The translations under genes and the position numbers were made by a program. A stretch of DNA of 64,000 nucleotides. Origin: Lojkania enalia. Lineage: Eukaryota; Ascomycota; Dothideomycetes; Pleosporales. The stretch is from positions 310,001 to 374,000 of the forward strand of contig ML986588.1 in assembly GCA_010094045.1 (NCBI GenBank), given 5' to 3'. Numbering within the stretch: the stretch's first letter is position 1; every line of letters begins with the position of its first letter. Shown piece by piece: positions 46,302 through 58,636 of the stretch. The notes beneath the pieces are model-generated. The model made no database searches and was not told where the DNA came from. It was given only the letters and a program-made list of their open reading frames with translations.

Positions 46302-47352
46302 GAAGCGATGAACGAGAGGAAGTACTAGAGATAGGCCGTAGTAAAATCACCTAGCCAAGCTTCAATAGTCTTGTCACTATGCTATCTAACGATCACGCCG
46401 ACTTAGCTTATGTCTTTCTATCCTTTCTCCAATCTTTATCCTATATCTTACAAGCCCAGTAGCAAGTCTTCCATAGTTTCACACTAATCAACTGACAATC
46501 CCCTCATTATAACAAGAATATCTAACTATGAGTAATTTTTTTTAAACAGGGATAGGGATCCGTATCGATTCATGCCGTTCTCCCCCTCTATAAACCCCAA
46601 CATATCATTTTCCATGAACTGGTTGAAATGTACATGCTATTAACACTTTCTCGAATTCCAGTATCTCGAAATCAAAGGTCTTAAAGAGCTACGTATATCT
46701 TCAGCACCTGTCTGGTAACTCCCAATTCGATTTGGGCGGTTGTATGTATAGTATGTACTTCTACAATGATCTTGTTCAACTTAAAATACGCAGCAGCTGT
46801 GCCATAGGATGCTCACTTACCATACCCCAAGATCGGATCGAGACCCCGCTCTACGCACATCTTCAGCTCCTTATCCGATTCCATATATCGATTTGCCATA
46901 AAGACCAGAAAATATTGCCCATAAAGTGGTCTCTACTAGGTAACCTATATACTATAATCGACTCTCGTACTGCTAGGCATATATACTGATTTTTCGCTGT
47001 CGCCTTTTGGAGGCATTTTCTTCATATTGAGGCCTCTAGCTAATGATATGTTGCGGAGGCTTTCTTATATCACAATTTAGTAATAAGATGCCAGAACGCC
47101 CAGCTTCATCCATTCCTTTAACGCGCTCTCGCCAAATATCCGTCCACCCCAGCAAGTCTATAATTTTCAAAATGATGTAGTCCAAATGTTAGGGCCGTCT
47201 AGCCTCAAATGTAGGTGGAGTAAATGTATATAATTACCGGCTACCTACCTGCCCTGGATATCCGATGGTTTTGAAGCCTTGATAACTTCGAATGGCTCTT
47301 GTATACCACGTATCCTACCAACGCCAGCGCCATGCAAGGGGTACTCTCTTAC
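46302..47352. other. Convergent AT-rich intergenic region
   Basis: 1.05 kb between two facing stops. Short frames such as 46732-46989 lack support. Nothing recognised. Confidence 0.45.
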
Positions 47353-48254
<902 letters not shown>

Positions 48255-48309
48255 CTAACCGAAACGAGCTCAACGCACCGCAACAAGTTCCCCTTCTTCT
48301 CATCAACCA

Positions 48310-49311
48310 ATGCATCCAACGCGGAAACTGGCGAACAAGAAGAATCTATTACTAGGACTCGATGCTTATGGGACGCTATTTACGCCCAAAGCTCCAGTGG
48401 CCACACAATATGGTGAAATAGCGCGCCGTCACGGGATCCAGTGCCCTGTAGACTCAGAGCTACTGAAATCCTTCAGAAGCGCATTCAAAGATGAGTCCAA
48501 GAAGCATCCAAACTACGGCAAAGCAGTCGGTATGGGCGCAGAAACTTGGTGGGGAAATGTACGGTTCCGCGTTTACCACTTATTTGGGTACTAACTAGAA
48601 TATTGTAAGGTCATAAGAAAGGCTTTCCACCCGTTCTTAGGGCAGAACCAGGATATTCCCAACGAAATGATATCAGACCTGATCGTCCGGTTCTCTACGA
48701 AAGAAGGTTATATGATTTATCCAGACGTGCTGCCCTTCTTTGAGATGCTCCGAAACAAGAAGCTAGGCTCGCATCACCAGCCTTCGCCATGGAAGTGGGA
48801 CAGGACAGTCGTCGGAGTGATTACCAATTCTGATGACCGTGTTCCTGGCGTTCTACATTCATTAGGACTTAGAGTCGGGCCACGACGAGTTAGCAGTACC
48901 CTACAAAGGACTCGAGAAGCCCACGAGGATGAAGATGTTAGTTTTGTCGTCCTAAGCTACGATGTGGGCCACGAAAAGCCGGACCGGCGAATCTTCGATG
49001 CGGCAAAGGATATGCTAAGAGAAACGCTAGCCGAAAGCGGCACCGACCCCGGACTACAGAATGTCGATGACTTTGAGATGTTATTCGTTGGCGACGATAT
49101 GCAGAAAGACTACTTCGGTGCTCAAAAAGCTGGTTGGAATGCGGTAGCTGTGGATAGAACAAATCCGAAGGATAAGCCAGAACTTTTACCACATGATCAG
49201 TTGATTAACCATACAAACGTGGAGACCGACGATGAGACAGGAAATACAGTTCTGAAGCCCGTACAGGTTGTGCAAGATTTACGTCATTTAAGCCATTGGT
49301 CGCCAAGCTAG
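48310..49311 (+). CDS. Haloacid-dehalogenase-like hydrolase
   Basis: Exons 48310-48558 and 48610-49311 (51 bp intron with a TACTAACT branch site) give 316 aa. HAD motifs are in order: motif I LGLDAYGTLF (nucleophile Asp18), motif II as VVGVITNSDDR, motif III with the lysine in VGHEKPDRRIF, and motif IV FVGDDMQKDYFGAQKAGW. The position two residues after the nucleophile is Tyr rather than Asp, the DxY pattern of 2-haloacid dehalogenases and HDHD3-like proteins. Classical phosphatase chemistry is therefore less certain. Helical cap residues are about 30-110. Function in fungi is unknown. Only 166 bp separate its ATG from that of the mannosyltransferase gene. Confidence 0.87.
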
Positions 49312-49824
49312 TCTGAGGATAGGTTTTAGTGGAGTCGAGTTATTTAGATCGTCTTATATCCAATATCAGGGCTGCAGGTTCAGAATAACGATCGAAATGT
49401 AACCAGGTCTTTTTATAGGGAATATTAATAACTCGACCTTCTGCCATACGAACTCATAGACTTAATGCAATTGCCTCCGAGACTAGCCAGCAAGGAGCAC
49501 TCCGAAGAGTGCGTCGCGAAACACAAAGCCACCGAAGCAAGTTCCTTAGGGAATCCCCACTTTCCCAATTGTCGCAACCTCGTTAAAGACAGGTTCAACC
49601 CTCAAGTCGTGCCTAGCAATAATCGAAAGGGAAGTCACAAGCTGTATCAATCGCGTACCCGCCATTGCGTCCTCTAGTTCGTTAATCAAGCTCTAGTCCC
49701 GCTTCCACATATTCAACAGAGGCATTAAACTCTTAAACCTACTTGAAGTGACAAAAAGTCTGAACGGCATAGCATGGCTGTTGCTTCCTTGGTACGTTTA
49801 GAGTGGAAGTAAGGGATCCCTAGG
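49312..49824. other. Convergent intergenic spacer
   Basis: 513 bp between facing stops; no gene recognised. Confidence 0.45.
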
Positions 49825-52800
49825 TTATGATGCTGCTCCCGGGGACAATGGTCTTAATGAAACTCTATGATTTTCCGCGTCTCCAAGGGTCGTGACCGTA
49901 GTAAGCGGCGTGAAATATGTCGAAAGGCTCTCATCAGACACACCTGTCTCCTCCGATTCCCTTTGTGCTGATTCATTGCGTGATGCGAGATGGATCATCG
50001 TTCCATTCGACGAGACACTGGCTCCTTGTGCGTGGTGTGAAGATTCCGTCGGGGCAGTTACATTGCTCGGTGGAGATTCAGGCGCAATAGGGATCTCATC
50101 TATATAACCACTGCTGGATGAGCTCTGTTCGCCGACCCGAGGAGCAAGCCTATTTTCCGAGAATGAGCAATTACGACGAGGGACAGTACTATTGTCTGTT
50201 GGTCTAGGCGATATCACTCTCATCGGAGCATTATAGCTAGCATCTTCATCGGCTTCCGGCCGCCCCTTTTCCTTTGACTTCTTCTTCAATCTCTTTGCAA
50301 GATTAAGGCATTTTTCGTGATGATTGATGCGAACCGGTTTTGAACACTTAATGGGCTTGCTATCTCCCTGACCATCGAGCTGTGGGATGTCGTCAGATGA
50401 GGCATAGAGAGACACTGCGTTATATGGAAGGTCGATAAGATTAGGCTCCGTGGGATTCTTGACTGTCTCGTACTCAGCAGAGAAGCCGAATGGCCTCAAT
50501 TCCTCCGAACGTGTATCCCGCCGCATCTTTTTGGTCCAGAGCTGCCAGTATCTATCTTGGCGATGCAAAATCCCATGATGTTTCCCCGTTTCCACAATGG
50601 TACCATTATCCAAGACAAAGATCTGGTCTGCATGTATTACAGTGGATCGTCTGTTTGCAATGACGAAGGTAGTAAGGCCCTTGTAGAGTTGAGCTAACGA
50701 CCCTTGGGTCTCTGATTCAGTAATGTTATTCGCCGCCGACCTCGCTTCGTCAAGTACAACAATCTTTGGGTTTCTAAGAATGATCTGAGCTATTGCGAGA
50801 CGCTGCCTCTCTCCATTGGAGAGTCTTGCACTGCGGTCATCAATCTGCGAGAGATATCGATTTGGCATTCCCATGATTTTGTCGTGGATCGCAGCGACTT
50901 TGTAGGCTTCATAAACTTCTCCATCGGTTGCGTTAAGATGCGCGTGTCTGACCGCTTCTAGGATCGTGGTATTGCGGGATGTTAGGTTCTGTAGGACAAT
51001 ATCTGTTGTCTCCCGGATGGTTTCCTGTGTGACGTCTCGAGGGTCCTGACCATCAATGAGGGTTCTACCCTCCAAAATGATGTGAAAACGGAATAAGAGT
51101 ATGTAGTAAATTGTCGTCTTGCCACTCCCTGTCACTAAAGTCAGAGGTTTTGATCTTGTATTGTGTAGCATGGCGGGAGTGCCAATTGGCAAATTCTTAG
51201 GTAACTCAAGCTGTTACTCAGACATATGAGAAGGATCGATTACGAAGGTAGCTGAGTTTGCACTATGGTGAAGGGTAAGGGAAGTACCTGTCTGACCAAC
51301 GAAAGCTACCATATTGCCCGGTTCCACCATGAAATTAAGGTTCCTGATAAATTCGGCGCATTTCTCGTATGAAAATGCAATACTATCATGTTCTTCCCTA
51401 CCGGCTCCGAATTCAAGGTCAGGGGCTCCCGGAGTATCAGGAACTGTTGGCTTCGTCTGCACGATCTGAAGTAGTGGTTTTGAGTCGGCCATATAACCAC
51501 TGATTTCTCGGAATGTATGTACGATCGGATATATAGGGCACGTAAGCTGTATCCAATATGTTGGAAGGGTTTCTCTACTGCCGACCGGACGTTCGTTCTC
51601 TACAACTTGATACAAGGCGAGCAAGAGTACAGCTTCATAGCCAAGCGTTATGATTAGACTTTGGCCGACGTTTCGGATTTGCTGAATGTTATTTAACTTC
51701 AGAAAGCCATATATTTCCGCCCCTAACTTTTCTTCTAGAAGGCTTTGCTGATGTCTCTGCCGATTCAGGCATGTTACTCCCTTCAAGTTCGTGAGACCTT
51801 CAATCTCAAGCTTCTTCTTGTCGATGGAAACTTTCATCTTGTCTCGTCTCCAATTTGCGCAATGAAATGTGATTTTGTAGGTCATGATAACGTAGGATAC
51901 CCATATAAACGCCATGAGAGAGCCTATGCAGACGTCAAAGAGATAGCTGAGATACCCAAATGCGACAATATAATCCAACAAAGTCGGAATGGTAGTCAGT
52001 ACAAGACTATCCAAAACGCGGTTCAGACTCTCGGCTAAGCCTTGGGTGGCTTGGATCTCCGCGATGGTTAAGCTTTTGTGAAATTCGCGAGAGAGACTCC
52101 TGGCGTGACTCCAAAGGCCAATTTGTAATTGTTTGAAGGACCAGAAATCTGGAGCCGTCAGCATATTATTCCCGAAGCTCATTTCTTGTTCTCTCACAGA
52201 GCCTATTCTTCAGAAAGGAAGTCATGGGTCCTACCAACACATCCTGTGGAATTTTTATCGCGAATATAAAGAGCATAATCTTGCGCCAAGGAACTTGGTT
52301 CCTTGCTCCAAGTTCGGCCGTTCGATCAATTATTTTGCCAAGTAACTGCGGTCCTAATTTGAAAATACGACCACCAAGTAGGAGCCCTATCGCGCAGGCA
52401 GTGTACACTTGTAGTCGCCGGCCTCTCAGTCGAATGACATGCGGGATGAAGATGCGGTATTGGTACAAGTAACTCCGCCAGCCGCCGCATTCCTCAAGCC
52501 GCTTTTGATGCCACTCTTGCAAACCGCTATCCATAGTATCCGTTCCCCTATCTATTCCAAGGTCGAGGCAGGCCGATTCAGCGGGGCCCAGGTGTTTGAT
52601 ACTGCATGCGTGAACATCGTCGTTGCTAGATAGAAGGGGTTCCATTCTAGAGTCATATTCTGCATTCTGGCTAAAATGAATAACTTCTGTCCAACATAGT
52701 GATAGGAGACAGAAGACGCAGAGTATTCCGCAGGTCACGCCAATATAGTTGAAGCAATATTGCGCCAACTGTTTATGGAAGGAAGAAACAAGGGCTGAAA

Positions 52801-53173
52801 GCTCCAACACAGTAGCAAGGATCCTGCAGATGAAGCAGAGGGACCGATAGTTTTTTCCGGAGTCGTTGAGAACGAGGAAGGTTACGCTCCAGAAGACGAC
52901 GAGCAAGATAATATAGATGACGACATCTTGATCGACTAACGTTCCTTGGTGCGAGAATGTTACAAGATTAGATAGTCCCTTGATAGCGTAGAGTAATGCA
53001 ATGGATAAGGCAATCCATTTTGCTGTTGTTCGCTGACCCTGACTGAGGATAGTTCGCCTAGATGGAGGGAGGAAGCAAGAGGAGACGACTGAGATGGCTA
53101 AAAAGAAGCCAACAAGGACAAAGGGAGCAGAGTAATGGCGTATCCAAAGTAACTCAGGTGAAGAACTTGACAT
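49825..53173 (-). CDS. HMT1/ABCB6-like half ABC transporter, divergent nucleotide-binding domain
   Basis: Exons 53173-52198, 52148-51288 and 51128-49825 (introns 49 and 159 bp) give 1046 aa. An N-terminal membrane region of about five helices (TMD0-like) precedes the exporter domain, as in Hmt1, the vacuolar phytochelatin/heavy-metal transporter. The Walker A motif FVGQTGSGKTT is rebuilt exactly across intron 2. The other nucleotide-binding motifs are altered. The signature is LSNGERQ (usually LSGGERQ), the D-loop region reads LDEARSAAN (usually LDEATSALD) and the switch histidine is Asn (FVIANRRST, about residue 771). The Q-loop glutamine and the Walker B glutamate remain. A Ser/Pro-rich tail of about 220 residues follows the domain. 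All three exons stay open, so this is not an evident pseudogene, but ATP hydrolysis may be impaired. Confidence 0.85.
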
Positions 53174-54140
53174 TTAGGGAATTTATAAAGGCTGTTGAGT
53201 AGGAAGCTGAGATACAACGCGTAGGACCGGCGACAACGGAAATGGGCTGAAAGACGGTTGGGTATGGATTGATACTACGCGTAGAGAAGGAAGAAATAAA
53301 ATTTTTTCCTGAATTGTGCATGTCCATTAGAATGAGATGGAAGTAGAGAACCAGGGGATTTTACCGTTTCTCCTTTGCGCCTACCAACATTTACACTGCG
53401 GTGAAGGAGCCGACGCATAGCTGTTTTCATTGCATGGTTCATTAACGCAGGGAAAGAACACCGGAAGAGATTCACGAAAAGGGGAATCTTCATGATAGGA
53501 AAAATTAAATCGTCATTCTAGTGAAGAAAGGCATCAATGTCGCACCTTGGAGACGTGAATGCTAAATTTGGCAGCGGACGAATCAGAATTTGTACCACTC
53601 TCCCTAGCTCTCCATTCCCATTGTTCTCTTTGCAGTGGCATACCGTTTCTCGCACACCTCTAGTTCCACAAATGTGATCCAAGAGCGAGTCCATGGGATC
53701 CGTGTCTTTACAAATGCTTCATGGGAGCTACACGCATAGTACTGCAATAGATAACGTGATGGAGTCGCCGTGGCAGATAATGCAATTCAATCTGGAGAAG
53801 TAGCAAATCAGAAACTACACCAAAAATGTCATCAGTGACCAAGTAATAACAATAGGGTTGTAGCAGCACTAGTGGCTGGGGTTGCATCTTGCTCCGTCTA
53901 CCCTAACCCGCGACGATGGGCAATAATATTAAATTTAGATATAGGGGAAGAGGCGGTAGTTGCTCGTGATGCTTATACGTGCCGTGTGGATGCTGCGGCA
54001 CTATCTAGCTGTCTTTGAAGGTCTCGAGGACCATTTTAGAAGCATGTCCCTTTAGCATCGATTGGAGTCTTATAGTTTGATGTGATTCTTCCAAACTCAG
54101 TCGCTTTTACTGGCTACGACAATGCTGCTCGGCTGCTAAT
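53174..54140. other. AT-rich intergenic region
   Basis: About 1 kb upstream of the ABC transporter. It contains its promoter; no gene or element recognised. Confidence 0.4.
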
Positions 54141-54680
54141 TTAATCAGGTCTTGGTCGTGCAAATAGCAGTTTATTGGGATCCTTGTAAAGTCGCCCTGG
54201 AGACAATGGTGTCCAATCAAGGACTTTAAAAAGCGGAGTAGGACGCACTATGATTGATTCGATATTCCACGTGTTTGGGAGTCTTCTGGGGTTCAATGCC
54301 ACACTAATGAAGTTCTTTCTCAATATGATCAGTCCGTATATTCGAACAAACGTACACCAACATTTATACGCATAAAAGAACCCAGCTAGAGGGACACGAC
54401 GCTTTCCGATATGCTAGCCGCTATACAACGTCATAAAACAAGTTGAAAGTTTCCATAGCGTTGGGACATGGGATACATATCGGCCGACCGCAGTCTTAGA
54501 GAATTCGTTATACTCGCCAAACTTTACGTGGTGAGAGGCGAATCTTGTCTCAGGGAGGGAGATGGGAAACTGAACTGCTTGATTGAGGATAGCCAGCGGG
54601 CCATATTTATGTACATAGAAGAAGGATATATCAGCTGATATCCAGCGCGATTTGATATCGTGCGACGGTATCCGATACAA
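54141..54680 (-). pseudogene. Possible decayed gene: reading frame with one internal stop
   Basis: A minus-strand frame of about 180 codons is interrupted by one TAG at 54414-54416. Before the stop are SLPETRFASHHVKFGEYNEF and SHVPTLWKLSTCFMTLYSG. After it come a Tyr/Trp/Cys-containing segment and then NPRRLPNTWNIESIIVRPTP and DWTPLSPGRLYKDPNKLLFA. The residue mix looks protein-like rather than random and upstream sequence suggests a further frame change near 54690. I recognise no family. It could be an exon boundary missed by eye or chance. It borders the HET relic, in a tract that has decayed. Confidence 0.3.
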
Positions 54681-55389
54681 CCTTCAACCGGATAACTTGC
54701 TGCCATATAGTAGTAGGAAATCGTACTCGGCAGACTCGCCAAATCCCTATCGCACTTTATAATGTCACTCCCTACCTGCCGAAAAACCTACCGGGCCAAA
54801 AAATATATGGGGTACTTTGACTTTAGGTAACCCAATCTCTCTATCTACGTTGATATCTACTATGATTTTACATAAGTCGTGTGCGGTAGCTACTCCTAAA
54901 CCTCTAAGATCCCTTCTGTCTGGTAAATTACGTTCACATCGTCGATATCGCGTATACTTTATAGAGAGCCTTTCTTCATTGTATAATAATGCTCCTTTAC
55001 TATAGTTCTACTATTAAGCTCTTACCACTCTTGGCGCTTATAAAAGAGTTTTATCCGAGCCTAATGGCTTTACTCCAGTGCTAGGATATCAATACTAGCC
55101 TTATGTCTGCTCTGGCGCGCGAATTTACGCGAGGTCGCGACGCTAATCGGCACTTCTAGCCGAAGCGACGGTCTGCTATTGGTGGCTACACTCACAGCAG
55201 ACTCACTGACATTACTGTTCCATACCAATCGTAAGCATGCTTTCGTATCTCAACTATTCTGCATTTGCGCTATCCTACCTTCCGCTTTAAACAATCGAAG
55301 CCTAACCCTATAGGTCCTTTGCTAGCCCTTAATAGAATAATCTCTGACACCTCGAACACCTCAGCATACAACATAACAATAGAGGCCAT
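54681..55389. other. Degraded AT-rich sequence
   Basis: Many CTA/TAG/TAT words and stops in all frames, resembling mutated repeat or gene remnants. No coding region assigned. It continues downstream of the HET-TPR relic. Confidence 0.45.
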
Positions 55390-55897
55390 TTAACTCCTAA
55401 CTTCCATATTCTCCAGGCGCCACAGATTCAGAGCTAAAAGCGATAATATTATATGCAGATGCTGAGGGCCAAGAGCCTGTTTCCGGAGCTGGACGCATTC
55501 CTCTATTAAAACAACAGTCTCGCAGTAATAACCTTAGCCTTTAACGTAAACGCGAGATTGTTCATGCTGGTTAGCACGTCTAGATACCCCTCCCCAAGCA
55601 CCCTCTTGAGCATCTCTATCATTTACACCTCCAGCTCTTCGGCCTTCTTCCGCCACCCTTAATGTAGCAGGCGTCCACCTAGAAATATTGGAGGTGGTCA
55701 TTGACAGCTTGCTTCCCACAGAACTGGATCTTTCTATAACCTAACTTGCTTCTGGGGGTGCTCTTTATCAAGTATACGAAGGTAACCTTATCACTGTCTA
55801 CTCCCTAGGTATGAGATTGGATAGCATAGCGCGGAATTTTCTCGCCAACAAATGTCAGGCTGAAGTAACCGTTATCCTCACGTCTTAAAAGGTTCAT
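55390..55897 (-). pseudogene. HET-domain/TPR protein relic (heterokaryon-incompatibility type)
   Basis: Reading from the ATG at 55897, the frame keeps the start of a HET domain: RYAIQSHT, a V-D-S-D-K-V-T-F segment, GYRKIQFCGKQA and LQYF followed by VDACYIK. Stops sit where the family has Trp: TAG at 55805-55807 after SHT and TAG at 55679-55681 after LQYF. At about 55655 the sequence passes, with a frame change, into kinesin-light-chain-type TPR units (KKAEELEV, KRVLGE, LTSMNNLAFTLK, EECVQLRKQALGPQH). There is a further TAA at 55623-55625 at a usual Gln position. The frame ends at TAA 55390-55392. Intact relatives are much longer, with a nucleotide-binding or similar middle part; here HET joins TPR almost directly, so the centre is deleted. 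The stops fit C-to-T type mutation. Non-functional. Confidence 0.8.
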
Positions 55898-56166
55898 GAT
55901 TAGCGATAACCTGGAGGGCTTTAGACAAAGCAATGCTTAAGTAGATATAAACAAAGTACTGATAATGTTAGATAGTTAGGATAGAAAGAACAAGTTGGCG
56001 GAGTTGTAAAGTGTAAAAAATGGAAGAAGTGTAAACCTCTAACTCAAGGCTACACGCAACGTATGGATCTCGCTCAGTTACGCGGTTACGCGGCTGCGAA
56101 CACAACGGCTGTCCATCCCCTCGCTCCACCCGACAACAGTTCCAGAGCTGCTTTGTCGCTACCAGC

Positions 56167-56850
56167 ATGACCAGCATGTTTCACAGGCTCATCGACGCCC
56201 ACGTCGCCGTCCCTGCCGCGCACTGCGGACCGGGCGACACAATGAACTTCAACTTCAGAGGGCCCGCCTCTGCAACCGGCACGCTAAGCTCCCAGGCCTA
56301 CCTTGTACAGCTATTAACAGCGGTAGAGCGAAAGCGCAAGCGGGAGCCCTTCTCAACAGTTCTCTTCGGGCAAGACCCTGACTTTGTAGACCGCCCTAAC
56401 GTCTTAGCCTAGATCCGCGACAAGTGCGGGGCTCTAGCTAGTCGCGCCGCCCTTGGGTAGGTAATCCCCGCCCGTTCAACTGCTCTGCATGCAGTTTTGA
56501 CGACGCTGCAGGAAGTCGCACCTTGCTACCCAGTATTGCCATAATTTTCGTACCGCGTTACTGCAGACCTAGGTCTTTTGGGTGCACACGAGCAGAAGCA
56601 CACGGTTTGAGGATGCGTACTGAGACCTCGCGAATAGGGTTGAGCCCCCTGGCCGAGATGATCCTAAGATAAACAAGCTTAAGCGACGAGGCAAATGGCC
56701 GGTAGACTATAGTGCTGGATAGCGTAGATAATGGAAAGGTGTTCTATCCTTTATCAGAGCGAAAAATGGAAACAAGACGTCCAGGATATACCAACCCCGT
56801 TAGAAGCATGCCTACGGAAAACGGCCCTTTAGCCTTAGCAATTTCACTAT
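56167..56850 (+). pseudogene. NB-ARC (NLR-type) nucleotide-binding domain relic
   Basis: The first 81 codons from ATG 56167 end in PFSTVLFGQDPDFVDRPNVLA, then TAG at 56410-56412 where relatives have Trp before IRDKC. After a region that may contain an old intron (GTAGGT near 56456 to CAG near 56533), the domain continues. A VFWVHTSRSTRFEDAY stretch carries TAG at 56570-56572 just before it (a Trp position) and TGA at 56621-56623 just after it (an Arg position). DLANRVEPPGRDDPK follows, then after a frame change VLDSVDNG, the kinase-2/Walker B-like part. The P-loop itself is no longer recognisable. This is the core pattern of fungal NB-ARC-TPR proteins. It starts 270 bp from the HET relic and reads the opposite way. 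Non-functional. Confidence 0.75.
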
Positions 56851-57139
56851 AGTAAATGCTAGGGAAAAAAAAAATTCTATTCTTTAGTGGCTAGAGACTA
56901 AGAAATAGCTAATTCGCAATACCTAGGAATGATACTAAACTTCGGCAAGAAAAAAAAATTTTTTTTTTTTTTTTGGTTTACTGTGTGTTTGGGAGGCGTG
57001 CACTGAGCGAATCAGATATAACTAAAGAGAACCCAAGAACATTAAAAGAGAGTAGTAAAACCCCTCACTACCGCATTGCAAAGCCACCATCCGCACAAGA
57101 AAGTTGCCTAGGTTTTATTCGATTCGTGTGTTAACACGT
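56851..57139. other. Spacer with A9T16 tract
   Basis: Contains 9 A followed by 16 T at 56950-56974. Otherwise the 3' flank of the C2H2 gene. Confidence 0.5.
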
Positions 57140-58205
57140 TCACATCTTTTCGCTCCTAAGATTCGCCTTGAAGAGCGTGTCGATATCTTTAGCGCCGAGC
57201 TTATGACCCTTCCGGAGATGGTCAGATCGCTTGTCATGACGAGAAAAGCGTTTGATGCATCCATCGACTGGACAGCGCAGCCTAGCCTCCGCATGTTTTT
57301 GGGCTACATGACGATCGATGTCCTGGCTGCGGCTTAAGGTCGTGCCACAGCCTTCTGGGCAGAGGACTCCTCTTCTCTGGCGTCTTTTCAATAAGCCGGG
57401 AGGACCTAAATGAAGGGGCGTGCGATCTGTTTGGTTGAGTGAAGCTGTGGCGCCGGGCTGCATAATCGGTAGATGTGTCATTAGTCGCCCTTCGTCCATG
57501 GCTGTAGGAGCGGTGAAGTTGCCATTCATTAGCCCTCCTTGGCTGCCGCTGGCTACAAATTGGGTAGATGGAAAAAGAAGGCCAGCCGATTCATCCCCAG
57601 GACTCTCGAAGAATCCTATGTTTCCACTAGGGTAGTTGTTACCGGCGGTGAAACCGTGTTCAAATGGAGCGTCAAATCCGGGAGTAGACAGGCTGTTGGC
57701 GATAGCTCCGGTATCGCCAGGATTAATGGGATATACGACCTGGTCCCAGCCAACGGGCTGCCCCATGCCATTCTGGTTCAACCTACTAGAAGTCTTGAAT
57801 TCAGTTGATTCAGTAACATTCGGGCTTTGATTCAAATTTGAAAGTCCAGAGTATCCTGTGGAGATCCCAGTATACGGCGGCACAACGTGCGCAAAGTTTT
57901 CGACGGCACCATGTAGGAGGATATTAAAGCTGCTTCCATTTCCACTGTCAAGTGGCTGTTGTTGTAGCACGGTCCCAGTTCGGTGTTCAATAGTATTGGC
58001 ATGCAGGATATCTGCCGCCTGATGCGGTTGGCTTGCAGGGTCCTCGGTGACGTGTAATTCATTGGCGTAAAAAGGATGTAAGTCTATCACACTAATCTCC
58101 AGGCATAACTGCGTTAGCTAAAAAAAAAACCCACCCGACGCCGAAGTTGTCCACCTCAGAGGGAAGGGAGGTCAAGATATTTGCAGAACTGGTCGTAAAC
58201 TCCAT
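57140..58205 (-). CDS. C2H2 zinc-finger protein
   Basis: Exons 58205-58135 and 58091-57140 (43 bp intron with GCTAAC branch site) give 340 aa. Residues ~1-245 are low-complexity and rich in Asn, Gly, Ser and Gln, typical of fungal regulators. Two C-terminal fingers follow. The first, CPEGCGTTLSRSQDIDRHVA(QKH), has Cys spacing of three. The second is CPVDGCIKRFSRHDKRSDHL(RKGH). A short basic tail (KANLRSEKM) ends the protein. It is probably a DNA-binding transcription factor acting in the nucleus; targets unknown. The start is set by the first exon, MEFTTSSANILTSLPSEVDN, which gives the only frame-preserving splice I found. Its ATG lies 431 bp from that of the C2H2-ankyrin gene, transcribed the other way. 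Confidence 0.8.
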
Positions 58206-58636
58206 AATAGCGAATGTGATTTGCGCAACGGATATGAGGTAGAGGTGTAAATGTTTGCTTGATCTTATGGAGGTGTTGGCGAGAGATGGTGTTAAATAAC
58301 TGAATAGTCAAGAGGGGAGAGCCAGTGAGACTTTTGGCGCGTTCAGTGGTCTTTCGTGCTGAGGGGAAAGGCTGAGTGTATATGAACGGACTAGACGAAC
58401 ACGCAAGTCAAACGATATGGGCCTAACAACTTGGTCAAGTACTGGAGATTGTCAGCGGAAGGGCAGCCAATAACTGACTTGGCCCTTGCGAGATGAGAGA
58501 GTATCAAATCTTGGCATAGGGCGAAGTTCAGCCTCATGGAACCACGGTAAGGTATTAATAGTTTCAGGCAGAGGCTACAACTTACGGAGCCCTCGTATCA
58601 AGCAGTTAATCACTCTTCTACATTATCCACCAGTCG
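58206..58636. promoter_or_regulatory. Divergent promoter of the C2H2 / C2H2-ankyrin pair
   Basis: 431 bp between the two ATGs, the only regulatory space for both genes. No specific site recognised. Confidence 0.4.

Noticed and set aside
46732..46989. 85-codon plus-strand frame in the AT-rich spacer
   Set aside because: No start context, homology or splice support; composition like the surrounding non-coding DNA.
52149..52197. Apparent frameshift in the ABC transporter between two overlapping frames
   Set aside because: A 49 bp intron with GTGAGA donor, GCTGAC branch site and CCAG acceptor joins the frames in phase, so no frameshift is needed.
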